Assembly: GCA_949710005.1 (NCBI GenBank)
Contig: OX453272.1
Coordinates: 5,989,173 to 6,053,172, forward strand
DNA length: 64,000 bases
DNA from: Ricordea florida
Lineage: Eukaryota; Cnidaria; Anthozoa; Corallimorpharia; Ricordeidae
Direction: 5' to 3'
Translations under genes and position numbers: made by a program
Shown: positions 1 through 9,236 of the stretch, piece by piece
Position numbering within the stretch: the stretch's first letter is position 1
Layout of the letters: each line of letters begins with the position of its first letter
Notes under the pieces: model-generated
Told to the model about the DNA's origin: nothing
Seen by the model: only the letters and a program-made list of their open reading frames with translations
Databases searched by the model: none

Positions 1-2
1 GT

Positions 3-497
3 GAGCATGTGTGGAACAGAGTCAAGTGTTTGGCAAATGAAGCGTGTTATGGGTGTTCCCATAGGACCCCATACATGGAGGATCATCGGACGTGTCAACT
101 AGCCGATGAAGAAATGATCACGATGTTTATGACCAAGGCTTTGGAATGTGTAAAACCAGGTGATGTGATTCAACCTTGGATGCAGTCTTGTGTAGCATTG
201 GGATTTACACTTCATCAATTCACTTGTTTCGATTCGAGATGGGTGATTCGCCAGTTTTGTCGTTCTGACAGACGAGAGATTTTACTGGGGTTAATGGTTG
301 ATGGAGAGATGATTACACCTGCCGTGAATGACGATGAGTTGTTACAAGCGGTCACTCAAATGAAAGCACAACAGGAACCAGACGATCATGGTGTTACAAC
401 TGTTGTTATAGATGATGATGATGATGATAACGCTTTACAAGGGCAAGTTGATCCTGTTACTTTTGATGTGGATAAGTTGCTCGAAGACTTAATGTGA
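3..497 (+). CDS. Cys/His-rich ORF upstream of PolB (5'-partial)
   Basis: The frame is open from the left window edge, and no ATG is seen in frame before the Cys-rich part, so the true start is probably outside the window (a GTG lies at 9). The N-terminal region has a Cys/His cluster (KCLANEACYGCSH followed by a DHRTC segment), which looks like a small zinc-binding motif. The C-terminal third is acidic, with a run of six Asp, and ends in KLLEDLM. I do not recognise a named family. Small Cys-rich proteins of this kind occur just upstream of PolB in cnidarian Polinton-like elements, so it is probably an element gene. A 19 nt GT...AG segment (494-512) separates it from the PolB frame, so it could instead be the N-terminal part of a longer PolB polyprotein. 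Function unknown. Confidence 0.55.
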   Translation, partial: EHVWNRVKCLANEACYGCSHRTPYMEDHRTCQLADEEMITMFMTKALECVKPGDVIQPWMQSCVALGFTLHQFTCFDSRWVIRQFCRSDRREILLGLMVDGEMITPAVNDDELLQAVTQMKAQQEPDDHGVTTVVIDDDDDDNALQGQVDPVTFDVDKLLEDLM

Positions 498-609
498 ATC
501 TTTTTATTTCAGTGAACAAGTTGGGGGACAACAAAGGGCAGTCTATAAGTTAAAAGAACAAAGTCGGCGGCGCATTCCCAAATTCGATACCTCTGGGATT
601 GATTATAGT

Positions 610-3600
610 TTGACGATAGACACACCACGTGCTAAGAATATCCAAGAAGGAATCACCAATTTAAACAATGTGTTGGAAAAGATGATTCAAGATGTGACGC
701 GTGGTATGAATAAAAGAGATCAGATTCGTTTTGTTATGCAAAGTCGTGATTTGAAGTCGCCCATTAGTTTACCGTTTATGCCTGTGGAAGAACTCACCCA
801 TCAAAGGCTTATGTTTGAAGTGGAGCGGGTATTACAATCGTATGAAGAATTGTACATCAATCAAAGGTTTGACATCAACTTGGTCCATGTACGTCTTCCA
901 AGCGGAAGTGGAAGAAAGAAAGTCATCAATATGAACAAGCGTTTGAAGGACAAACAATGTTTTATTCGAATCAAGAACCCCGATGAATTATGTATGGCCA
1001 GAGCCATTGTAGTAGGCATATGCATGGCCAAACTGGAGAACGATCCCCAATATAATGTGATCTATTAGGGTAGACCTGTTCAAAGAACAAGAGCCTTGGA
1101 ATTGCATCGTAAAGCAGGCGTCCCCCTACAACCATGTGGTATTGAAGAGGCGAAGAAGTTTCAAGCCGTATTAGCCGACTATCAGCTGGTGATTGTCAGT
1201 GCGGAACATTTTGACAGTATTATTTTCAAAGGTCCCACCCAGGAGAAAGTGATTTATTTATATTTACATCATGGTCATTATGATCTCATCACCTCCATGT
1301 CCGGATTCATGGGACGCACTTATTATTGTTTGGAATGTGAAAAGGGATATAACACAGAAGAGGGAAGGCATCATCGATGTAAGAAGAAGTGTTTGTCTTG
1401 TTTTCAAGAAGGATGTCGTGGTGATATATCCTCATGGATCTATTGCGCTTATTGCCGAAGATCCTTTCAGGGACCTGGATGTTTTGAGAATCATCGTCGA
1501 ATGGGACCTCAGGGTGGAATCTCTGTTTGCAAACAGTATCTCAAGTGTAAAGATTGCGGTAAAATGCTGGACCGGACTCGACGGGATGTCAACTTACATA
1601 AATGTGGAGAAGTGATGTGTCGTATATGTGACAAGTTTGTCGACAAGGATCATCAGTGTTTCATGCAAGTACCCAAACAAGGCAAGAAAAGAAAGAGAGA
1701 GGATGATGAGGAACAAGAGGACACTTATTTATTTTTTGATTTTGAATGCACCCAAGACACTGGAATCCATGTCCCTAATCTGGTGGTGGTGCAAGATCAA
1801 CACGGGAAGGAGTGGGTGTTTAAAACGTGCGAGGCATTTTGTTCCTGGCTGTTTGACGAGATGCCAGGAGCAACCTGCATAGCCCATAACTTTAAGGGTT
1901 ATGATTCCTATTTTATTTTGGATTATTTGTACAAGAACAATGTGAAACCAACCCTCATCATGAATGGTGCCAAGATCATGGAGATGCGAGTACAGGATGT
2001 GAATGTGCGTTTTATTGACAGTTTAAATTTTTTTCCTATACCGCTGTCAAAGTTACCCAAAACATTTGGCATGAAAGAACTCAAGAAAGGCTATTTCCCC
2101 CATTTCTTCAATACAGAAGAAAACCAACATTATGTGGGACCCATACCGGATGTTGAGCACTATGACCCTGACGGTATGAAACCAGAAGCTCGTGATGCGT
2201 TCCTGACCTGGTACCAAGAACAACAGACAAAGAAGGTGGTGTTTAATATGCAAGAAGAACTGGTGGCTTATTGTCGATCTGATGTGGACATTTTGCGGCG
2301 ATGTTGCTGTCATTTTATAGACACGGTGAAAGGGTTATGTCATATTCACCCTTTCAAAGAAAGCATGACCATTGCCTCTTTATGCAATTTAATTTTTCGT
2401 ACCATGTTTTTGAAGGAGAACACCATTGCCATTATTCCTCATTTGGGATACAGAAAGACAGCTAATCAATCGCATTGCGCTTATCAATGGCTGGCGCATG
2501 TGGCGCATCAAGATAATGTAGTGATTCGGCACGGTAGAAATGAAGGCGAGAAGCGTGTGGGACCGTATTTGTTGGATGGATATTGTGAAGCTACCAACAC
2601 AGCTTATGAGTTTCATGGTTGCTTTTATCATGGCTGTATCAAATGTTTTCCCGGTACCACTGTGAATCCCGTGAACAATTGTTCGATGCATGAATTGTAT
2701 CAACATACCTTGGAAAGAACTTACTATTTGAAGAAGCAAGGGTTTGGTGTCGTGGAGATGTGGGAATGTCAGTGGCGAGAGCTCCTAAAAAAGAACCAAG
2801 ACGTGAAAGCATTTGTGGGTGGGTTAAACTTTGTGTCTCCCCTGAACCCGCGTGATGCCTTTTATGGGGGGCGTACCAATGCCACGAAATTGCTGGTGGA
2901 AGGAAAGAAGATCAAGTATGTGGACTTTACAAGTTTGTATCCGGATATTAATAAAAACGGAGTGTATCCTGTGGGACATCCTCAGATAATCACGGACAAT
3001 TTGAATCCTACCCAGGTTGGAGATTACTTTGGTGTCATCAAATGTGATGTGCTTGCACCCCGTGGACTGTATCACCCTGTGTTACCCTTCAAGTGTAACA
3101 ACAAACTCATGTTTGCATTGTGTCGAACCTGTGCAGAAACACTACAAAAAACCCCCTGTGAACACACGGATCAAGAAAGAACCTTTACGGGGACGTGGGT
3201 GAGTCTAGAACTGGATTTGGCACGAGAGATGGGATACCGAGTGGTGCGATTACATGAAGTATGGCATTTTGATCAAAAAAGTCAAACTTTGTTTAAAGAC
3301 TATATCGATATGTTTCTAAAGAAGAAACAGGAAGCCTCTGGGTGGCCTTCCTGGTGTGAGAGCGATCAAGAAAAAGCCAGGTACATTGAAGAGTATCGTC
3401 AGCACGAAGGGATTCTACTGGAAAAGGACAAGATTCAGTATAACGCAGGAGCCAGAAGTGTGTGGAAACAAATACTCAACAACATGTGGGGAAAATTAGG
3501 ACAACGCCCCAACAGACCCAAGTTGGAAGTGAATGAACCAAAACGCTATTTTGAGTTGTTCACTAGTGCTAGCGTGAATGTGAAAGATGTTCATCTTGTT

Positions 3601-4164
3601 TCCGAGGACATGGTGGAAGTGTGTTATGCGTTAGAAAATGATTTTGTGGAAGCTTCGGACAGAACTAATGTTGTTTTGGCAGCCTTCACGACAGCTCAAG
3701 CTAGAATTAAATTGTACCGTGTGATGGCCAAACTGGGTCAAAGAGTGTGTTATTACGATACAGACAGTCTTGTTTATGTATCGGAAGAAGGACAGTGGGA
3801 ACCCTCATTGGGTGATTATTTGGGTGAACTTACCAATGAACTGAGTGACGATGATTACATTACCGCCTTTGTTTCGGCAGGTCCTAAGAATTATGCCTAC
3901 AAAACACACAAGGGAAACGTTGTGTGTAAAGTGCGTGGATTCACGTTAAATGTTCGTACTACCGAGAAAGTGAACTTTCGTACCATGGCGGCCATGGTAC
4001 GGGCCAATGACTGTGAACCTGTCACTGTTCATAACCCTCACAAGATTGTACGTGATACGAAAAACAAACAATTGGTGACGCAATCCCAAGACAAGAAATA
4101 TAAATTGGTGTACGATAAGCGTGTGATCAAAAACGATTTTGACACATTACCCTACGGATATTGA
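610..4164 (+). pseudogene. polB: Protein-primed family B DNA polymerase, interrupted by in-frame TAG
   Basis: This would replicate the element's linear genome from a terminal protein primer. One frame runs from 493 (no ATG; TTG at 610) to TGA 4162-4164, broken only by TAG at 1066-1068; the frame on both sides is the same and both sides read as PolB. Visible parts, in order: an N-terminal region ending in a DELCMARAIVVG segment; a Cys/His zinc-finger cluster (about 1320-1665); exonuclease motif I DFE (1738-1746); exo II AHNFKGYDS (about 1882-1908); exo III YCRSDVD (about 2269-2289); polymerase motif A DFTSLYP (2923-2943); the Cys-containing insertion of the protein-primed clade (about 3119-3165); motif B around NNMWGKLG (about 3478-3501); motif C YYDTDS (3751-3768). 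All catalytic Asp/Glu residues are present. The length of roughly 1,200 codons fits Polinton polymerases. Because of the stop it is scored as a pseudogene; an assembly or base-call error is the alternative. Confidence 0.9.
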
Positions 4165-4324
4165 GAAGGAATAAAAAAAAGCAGGTACTTTTTTTCTTCT
4201 CCTTCAATGGTAACCCAGTCAGTTCGAATATGTTCAACATGTGCTGTGAAGGTGATTCTTGGCAGTATTCTTCTCCTCGTCCTCCACTGGATGATTTACG
4301 TGCAGTTTGTTTCGTACGTGCCAT
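4127..4324 (-). CDS. Short ORF starting with the histone H3 tail (H3-mimic candidate)
   Basis: On the minus strand an ATG at 4324 opens a 65-codon ORF beginning MARTKQTARKS and continuing SSGGRGEEYC. The ten residues after Met are identical to residues 1-10 of mature histone H3, covering K4, R8, K9 and S10; the following GG roughly parallels the TGGK of H3, after which similarity to H3 ends and no histone fold is visible. The last part of the ORF runs antisense into the end of polB, so that tail is probably not under selection. A ten-residue match starting exactly at an ATG is very unlikely by chance. It could be a histone-tail mimic of the element, a captured fragment of a host H3 gene, or the first exon of something longer. 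It overlaps the N-terminal extension of the ORF on the other strand, but if that gene starts at its internal ATG (4354) the two are divergent and 29 bp apart. No promoter or poly(A) signal was identified. Confidence 0.4.
   Translation of the reverse strand: MARTKQTARKSSSGGRGEEYCQESPSQHMLNIFELTGLPLKEKKKSTCFFLFLLNIRRVMCQNRF
4170..4175 (+). terminator. Poly(A) signal after polB
   Basis: AATAAA lies 6 bases after the PolB stop and is followed by an A-rich run and then a T-rich stretch. It is the obvious 3'-end signal for polB. Confidence 0.5.
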
Positions 4325-4680
4325 ATTTTACTTCCCTATTTTTTGTCTCCAAGATGAAGAGGACAAAACTATTTATTATTCGTGCCATTGCAAGGATGGA
4401 TGCAGAGTTGACCCGTTCAATCAAAACCGACGTGTTGAACATTCCTCCTTGTTGCTTCCCATGTACAGTAACGGATTTACAGAAATGTTGGAGAAGAGTG
4501 GAAGAAAGACAACCCGTATGTTGGGGTCATGTGGCAGTTTTTATGCGGATGCTTGACTTTCTAACATTACCTGTGAAACGAAAACATGTCATACTGGAGT
4601 GGTTGATAGAACAAGATATGACACTTCCCAGTTTACCATGGTTGGTGATGATGTATTTTTATAATTACATGAGAATGTAA
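4207..4680 (+). CDS. Putative Bcl-2-like protein (tentative)
   Basis: The ORF lies between polB and the integrase and ends at TAA 4678-4680, which overlaps an AATAAA signal, arguing that it is a real + strand gene. ATG 4207 gives 157 residues with a hydrophobic N-terminal stretch; ATG 4354 gives a 108-residue helical protein and avoids overlap with the antisense H3-like ORF, so I favour 4354. The C-terminal half contains CWGHVAVFMRMLDFL, resembling the BH1 signature (NWGR-aliphatic-x-x-F), and then a helix with EWLIEQD and LPSLPWL that could be BH2-like. Bcl-2 homologues have been described in adintovirus-type elements, so an anti-apoptotic role is plausible, but the match is by eye only. Otherwise an unrecognised small protein. 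Confidence 0.4.
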   Translation: MVTQSVRICSTCAVKVILGSILLLVLHWMIYVQFVSYVPYFTSLFFVSKMKRTKLFIIRAIARMDAELTRSIKTDVLNIPPCCFPCTVTDLQKCWRRVEERQPVCWGHVAVFMRMLDFLTLPVKRKHVILEWLIEQDMTLPSLPWLVMMYFYNYMRM

Positions 4681-4684
4681 TAAA
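4679..4684 (+). terminator. Poly(A) signal overlapping a stop codon
   Basis: AATAAA begins inside the TAA stop of the preceding ORF (4678-4680), one of several such overlaps in this element. Confidence 0.5.
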
Positions 4685-4829
4685 ACACAGTTCAGAGGAT
4701 CAACTTTATTTAGTTGTACAATGCCTTGCTTAGGACGTGGATCTCTACCATCCATTTTGTTGAAAAACTTGTTTAAACGTATTCAGTGTCACGTTGCCTG
4801 TTGTCAAGGGGTTGTCATTGAAATTTCCG

Positions 4830-5954
4830 ATGGCCACGACGAGTGTGAAGAAGAAGAAATGGAAGACGGAAAGACAATCATTACCGGTACTTCGCAAAGT
4901 GTACTACAGCCCAGGAGAACCTGCTGCTTTTGTTGGCGTCAAGCGATTAGTCGATGCTGCTCGCGCAAAAGGAATCAAGCCATCCATAACAAGAAAATGG
5001 CTCGAATCCCAAGTACTGTATACATTGCACAAACCTGTCCGAAAACGCTTTAAACGTAATCGTGTGGTGGTGAACGGAATGGACGAACAATGGCAAGCGG
5101 ATCTTGTGGACGTGCAAGCATTAAAAGACGAAAATGATGGGTTTCGTTACCTCTTGACCGTCATTGACGTTCTGTCCAAATATGCCTGGGTGGTACCTTT
5201 GAAAGACAAGACGGGTAAAAATTTAGTGAAGGCGTTCGATAGCATCTTTGAACAAGATGAACGCATCCCTGATCGATTGCAGACGGATGAAGGGACGGAA
5301 TTTACAAATCAACAGTTTCAAAAGTTCTTGCAATCCAAAGGGGTGCAACATTTCGTCACGTATAACGAAACCAAAGCCCAAATCGTGGAACGTTTTAATA
5401 GAACGTTGAAGACACGCATGTGGCGGTTTTTTACACAGGTAAATAGTTACCGTTACCTGGACGATTTGGACGATTTAGTGGATAGTTACAATAGTTCGAG
5501 ACATCGCAGTATTGGGACTGCACCGAACTTAGTAACCCCTGCAAATGCTCAAGACGTCTGGCGTCGTTTGTACGGTGACGATTTTGTAAAGCGAACGAAA
5601 CGAATCCGGTACAAGTTTAAAGTCGGCGATCAAGTACGCATCTCGAAAAAGAAAGGTATTTTCAAAAAAGGGTATACACCTAATTGGACAGAAGAAGTGT
5701 TTGCGGTGGCTCAACGATTGCGTAGAATACCCCCCGTGTATCGAATAAAGGAGTATGACGGTTCAAAAATAAAAGGAACATTCTACGAACAAGAACTGGA
5801 ACGAGTTCGGGTGAAAGAAGATGATTTTTTTAAAGTGGAAAAAATCCTGAAAACGAAAGGGGTAGGACGGAAGAAAGAATACTTGGTACGTTGGAGAGGT
5901 TGGCCGAGCAAGTACGATCAATGGATCCCAGCCGCTTACATGAAGAAAGCATAA
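4830..5954 (+). CDS. int: Retrovirus-type DDE integrase with C-terminal chromodomain
   Basis: This enzyme would insert the element into host DNA. ATG 4830 is chosen because the conserved region (a helical N-terminal domain with KVYYSPGEPAAF) starts soon after it; the frame is open slightly further upstream only through a TTG. The 374-residue protein has a helix-turn-helix-like N-terminal part (about residues 25-75), an rve core with the DDE triad as D91 (WQADL), D153 (QTDEGTEF) and E187 (IVERFNR), an SH3-like basic segment (about 255-325), and a chromodomain at about 333-371 (FFKVEKIL ... YLVRWRGWPSKYDQWIP) with aromatic residues placed for methyl-lysine reading. This architecture is the classic Polinton/Maverick integrase. 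The gene is intact. The chromodomain suggests targeting to methylated histone H3, notable next to the H3-tail-like ORF. Confidence 0.93.
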   Translation: MATTSVKKKKWKTERQSLPVLRKVYYSPGEPAAFVGVKRLVDAARAKGIKPSITRKWLESQVLYTLHKPVRKRFKRNRVVVNGMDEQWQADLVDVQALKDENDGFRYLLTVIDVLSKYAWVVPLKDKTGKNLVKAFDSIFEQDERIPDRLQTDEGTEFTNQQFQKFLQSKGVQHFVTYNETKAQIVERFNRTLKTRMWRFFTQVNSYRYLDDLDDLVDSYNSSRHRSIGTAPNLVTPANAQDVWRRLYGDDFVKRTKRIRYKFKVGDQVRISKKKGIFKKGYTPNWTEEVFAVAQRLRRIPPVYRIKEYDGSKIKGTFYEQELERVRVKEDDFFKVEKILKTKGVGRKKEYLVRWRGWPSKYDQWIPAAYMKKA

Positions 5955-5994
5955 AGAGACGTTTCCAAGGGTGATTCCATCATTGATCATCAAC

Positions 5995-7308
5995 ATGTTG
6001 GCGCAAGAGGATTTCTACTTGATTCTTCCAAGCAACACGAGAAGTGCTCGTTTCATAGACAACAGACCCCATCACTACAAAATCGACTTACCTCAAGAAA
6101 TCGTGTTACAAGGAGATTGGGAAGTTGGACTGACCGAAGCGGTATTTCCCAAAACGTGGCGTCACACCCAAAAAATACCGTTGAGCGAAGAAGACAGGAT
6201 TTGGCAACTCGTTGACCAAGATAAAAATCCTCCTTTTGTGGCAAAACAACTTCCTCATGAACCGTATCCTGGTTACTACGAGGTGTTTGAATATGTGATT
6301 GATACCATGACCAATGATTTAGCAGAGGTTCAAATCACAACCAATTACGATCCAGTGTCAAGAAGGATTCGATGGACTATTCCAGCCAATCGAACTATTC
6401 GACTTCATCTATCCCTGGCCAGGCTTTTAGGTTTTATTGCTTTGACACATGCTGAGCTTCCAGAATTAGAACGCAAGTATACGGTGATTCCACCTTTCTT
6501 GAACAAACCGGATAATTTTAAAATACTTCCAGGTGATATTTGGTTTGAGATCAGCAGTGATATAGATGAAGGAATGGATGTGAATCTTCGTCCTTTTGTA
6601 GAAGCAACTGAGACCGATATGGACTTTTGCGTCAACAATATAAAGACGCAAAACATATGGTTATCAAGTCCTATTAATATGGTTGATTACTATACTCATC
6701 GGTTTCGTGTCATTTTGAGGAATCTATCCAACAATTCAATCTTTGATCAAATGTTTGGTATTGCTATGGCCTACGATCAAGGAAGATACCGTTTTAATCT
6801 TCAAGCAGGAGCTACATTCAGAATTTCGTTACCGTTTGCACGTATGCTTGGATTTCTCGATAACAATGACACCATTAGCACACCTTACAGAGATGGACGA
6901 TTTCGAATCGATTCTTCTCTTCCCTACTTGATGTTTGTGTGTTTACCTCAAGAAGAAGCTTGGTCGTTCTATATTGATCCACCACACGGGTTAAGGAAAT
7001 ACATCCCTGTTGCTTATCGACCCATCGAGTCTTTTTATATCGAATCGAATCTCGCCATTGAACCGTGGTTTGACGGGGGTAAAAAATCGCGCGTGATACG
7101 CTGGATTACGCCGGACGCAAGTGTTCAAGAAGGGGACTATGAACGTCAAATATTTCCCCGCATTCAGTACCACAAGCTTCATCAACAGCGTTTACGAGAA
7201 CTAGAAATTGTTTTAAAGACTGAAACTGGTAGTGAAGTTCCATTCTATTCAGGAACCGTGACGGTAACACTTCACTTCAGAAACAAGGCGCAATTTGTAC
7301 CAACATGA
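5995..7308 (+). CDS. LPSN-family putative structural protein 1
   Basis: This is the first and longest (437 residues) of four tandem paralogues. ATG 5995 is chosen because the diagnostic N-terminus (EDFYLILPSN) starts a few residues later. The family shows DFYLxLPSN at the N-terminus, an IDLPxxIxLxGxWEVGL strand pair near residue 40, and ends in VTVTLHFR. This copy contains what looks like an internal duplication of its middle part: the RIRW...RLHLSLARLLGFI and RYRF...RISLPFARMLGFL segments are related. I know the family only as uncharacterised proteins of cnidarian Polinton-like elements; the beta-rich pattern and position between integrase and MCP suggest a penton, minor capsid or spike component, but this is inference. 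The stop overlaps the next start (ATGA at 7305). Confidence 0.7.
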   Translation: MLAQEDFYLILPSNTRSARFIDNRPHHYKIDLPQEIVLQGDWEVGLTEAVFPKTWRHTQKIPLSEEDRIWQLVDQDKNPPFVAKQLPHEPYPGYYEVFEYVIDTMTNDLAEVQITTNYDPVSRRIRWTIPANRTIRLHLSLARLLGFIALTHAELPELERKYTVIPPFLNKPDNFKILPGDIWFEISSDIDEGMDVNLRPFVEATETDMDFCVNNIKTQNIWLSSPINMVDYYTHRFRVILRNLSNNSIFDQMFGIAMAYDQGRYRFNLQAGATFRISLPFARMLGFLDNNDTISTPYRDGRFRIDSSLPYLMFVCLPQEEAWSFYIDPPHGLRKYIPVAYRPIESFYIESNLAIEPWFDGGKKSRVIRWITPDASVQEGDYERQIFPRIQYHKLHQQRLRELEIVLKTETGSEVPFYSGTVTVTLHFRNKAQFVPT

Positions 7309-8315
7309 CTGAAACGTCTCCATCGGATTTTTATCTCTATTTACCGAGTAATACAAGCATAGACACGTATCCCGACAATGGTCCCACTGGATTTACAATC
7401 AATCTACCCAACACACTGGAATTGAACGGTGAATGGGAAGTGGCCTTAGCCGGTATCGTCTACCCTCATTCGTGGGTCAACATTGCACCCGTGGATGACA
7501 AGACTAAGATTCAACCCAATCATGTGGGAAAAATTATGGCTTTACTTAGTGTGGAGCGCAGACCTGATAACTACCGGGATAAACCCGGGTACTTCAATGA
7601 TTATGTACCAGTCTATTTGGCTGAAGGTAACAACCAAACGATAAGGGATGTCATGAGAGGAGTCGATTATGCCTTACGAAAAGAATTTGGAGATGATGTG
7701 GCCAGGGAAGAATGGCAAATCAAAGACCTGGATGGGCATACAGAAGTGAAGATAAAAAAAATGTCAGGATTGGCCTTTAACAGATATCTGTACAAAGCTC
7801 TCGAACTTGAACATTTCACACGACCTGGTTATGTCGACACTTCTCCTTTATATGGTGGTCTTGATGGCGATTTTTCAACACGTCCGTACGATACTAGCAG
7901 TTATGCCATTTTTGGATGGGATAACAGTTACACTCCTGCTGATCTACCTGATGAGCCTGACTATGCGGATTATAGATTTAAAAGCAACTCGAATGACATC
8001 GTGCATTGGTTTATCGGTGCAAAAGATGGTAGAGCTGGAGGTCTCAGTTTTCAAACCATGTACATTTACTCGGATGTGGTGGAAACACAGATCGTGGGAG
8101 ATGTGCGAGCCAACGTGCTTCGTGTGATTGCCCCAAGAGGAGAACCGAACGAGATTTTTCATGAAAATTTTAGCAATCTCTATTACAGCCGTGTTCGATT
8201 AACCCGTTTGAACACCATCGAAGTCCTTTTAAGAGGCGACACAGGAGAACCCATCGCATTTAAAGGAGGCGTCGTCACGATCACGTTACATTTTCGGAAA
8301 AAAAAGAATGAATGA
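7305..8315 (+). CDS. LPSN-family putative structural protein 2
   Basis: The start overlaps the previous stop as ATGA. The 336-residue protein repeats the family layout: SDFYLYLPSNTSIDTYPDN at the start, the GEWEVALAGIVYPHSW block near residue 45, a conserved FQTMYIYSDVV...VGDVRANVLRV block near residue 250, and VVTITLHFRKK at the end. It is most similar to the following copy, especially over the last 100 residues (GDVRAN, APRGEPN, LRGDTGEPI), indicating a relatively recent duplication. The function is unknown; it is probably a virion protein by association with the capsid genes. Intact. Confidence 0.7.
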   Translation: MTETSPSDFYLYLPSNTSIDTYPDNGPTGFTINLPNTLELNGEWEVALAGIVYPHSWVNIAPVDDKTKIQPNHVGKIMALLSVERRPDNYRDKPGYFNDYVPVYLAEGNNQTIRDVMRGVDYALRKEFGDDVAREEWQIKDLDGHTEVKIKKMSGLAFNRYLYKALELEHFTRPGYVDTSPLYGGLDGDFSTRPYDTSSYAIFGWDNSYTPADLPDEPDYADYRFKSNSNDIVHWFIGAKDGRAGGLSFQTMYIYSDVVETQIVGDVRANVLRVIAPRGEPNEIFHENFSNLYYSRVRLTRLNTIEVLLRGDTGEPIAFKGGVVTITLHFRKKKNE

Positions 8316-9236
8316 CGATTTTTACTTGTTTCTCCCGAGCAACGCAAGTACTGATATTTATCCGCAGAACAATCCATCCAGTTTTGAAATTGTTTTACCC
8401 AACACCTACGATTTGCACGGAGATGACTGGCAAGTGGCCTTGGCTAGTATTGTTTACCCACATACATGGGTAAATATGGGTGAAGGGTACACACCGGAGA
8501 GTCTGTTCTTTGCTAGAATTGGTAGCCCGAGAAGACCTAAAAGATTTAATCTTGATATTTATGGTGATGAAAAGTGGGTTCCTCTTCACGTGGGCGAGGG
8601 ACACTACCGAAATGTCAAAGATGTGTTTGAAGGTATGGCCGGGCGTTGAGATTCAAGTTTGGCAAAGAATTGTCAGATCGAGAGTTCGCCTTTACGTACG
8701 AAGATAATCATCCAACCATTACCATACGGAGACCTTCCATTCTGGCTATTAATCCCTATCTCATGAGGAAATTAGAAATTCAACAGACCTTCCCCGATCT
8801 TTCTTGGACAAGGCGTCATTTCCCTCAAAGCGGTTACGATACAGATAAGTTTGATAGTACGTTTCTGGTGTTGGGAGTGGACGAAACAAAGGAACAATAC
8901 CGCGACGGTACGGACGAATTTTGGATGGCTACCACCCTCGATAAACCGCTTGCATGGTTTTTGACGACCATCTCTTTTCAAACCATCTACATTTATTCGG
9001 ATATAGTGGCTTCCCAAGTCGTTGGAGATGTGCGTGCCAATATCTTACGTGTGGTGGCACCCCGAGGTGAACCGGGACAAATCATTCACGAGAATTTTTT
9101 CAATCTTTCCTACCATGACGTCCGTTTAAAATCCTTTAACACGATTACGATCTTTTTAAGAGGAGACACGGGCAATCCGATTCCATTTTTGCATGGTGTG
9201 GTACAAGTGACATTGCATTTCCGGAAAAAACGATGA
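8308..9236 (+). pseudogene. LPSN-family protein 3, frameshifted
   Basis: The start ATG at 8308 overlaps the previous stop by 8 bases. The first 113 codons (DDFYLFLPSNASTDIYPQN, then WQVALASIVYPHTW) read in one frame and end at TGA 8647-8649. The family similarity resumes in another frame from about 8646 and continues to 9236, with YIYSDIV, GDVRANILRV, LRGDTGNPI and the closing VTLHFRKK. A one-base loss near 8640-8646 explains the break. Both halves are otherwise well conserved with copy 2, so the lesion is recent, or a sequencing/assembly error. Confidence 0.75.

Noticed and set aside
4161-4556. Alternative + strand ORF overlapping the Bcl-2-like candidate
   Set aside because: Overlapping frame with no family pattern and no fitting poly(A) signal.
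4830-5954. Integrase as part of a retrotransposon
   Set aside because: No reverse transcriptase, gag or LTRs are nearby; it lies between polB and capsid genes, as in Polintons.
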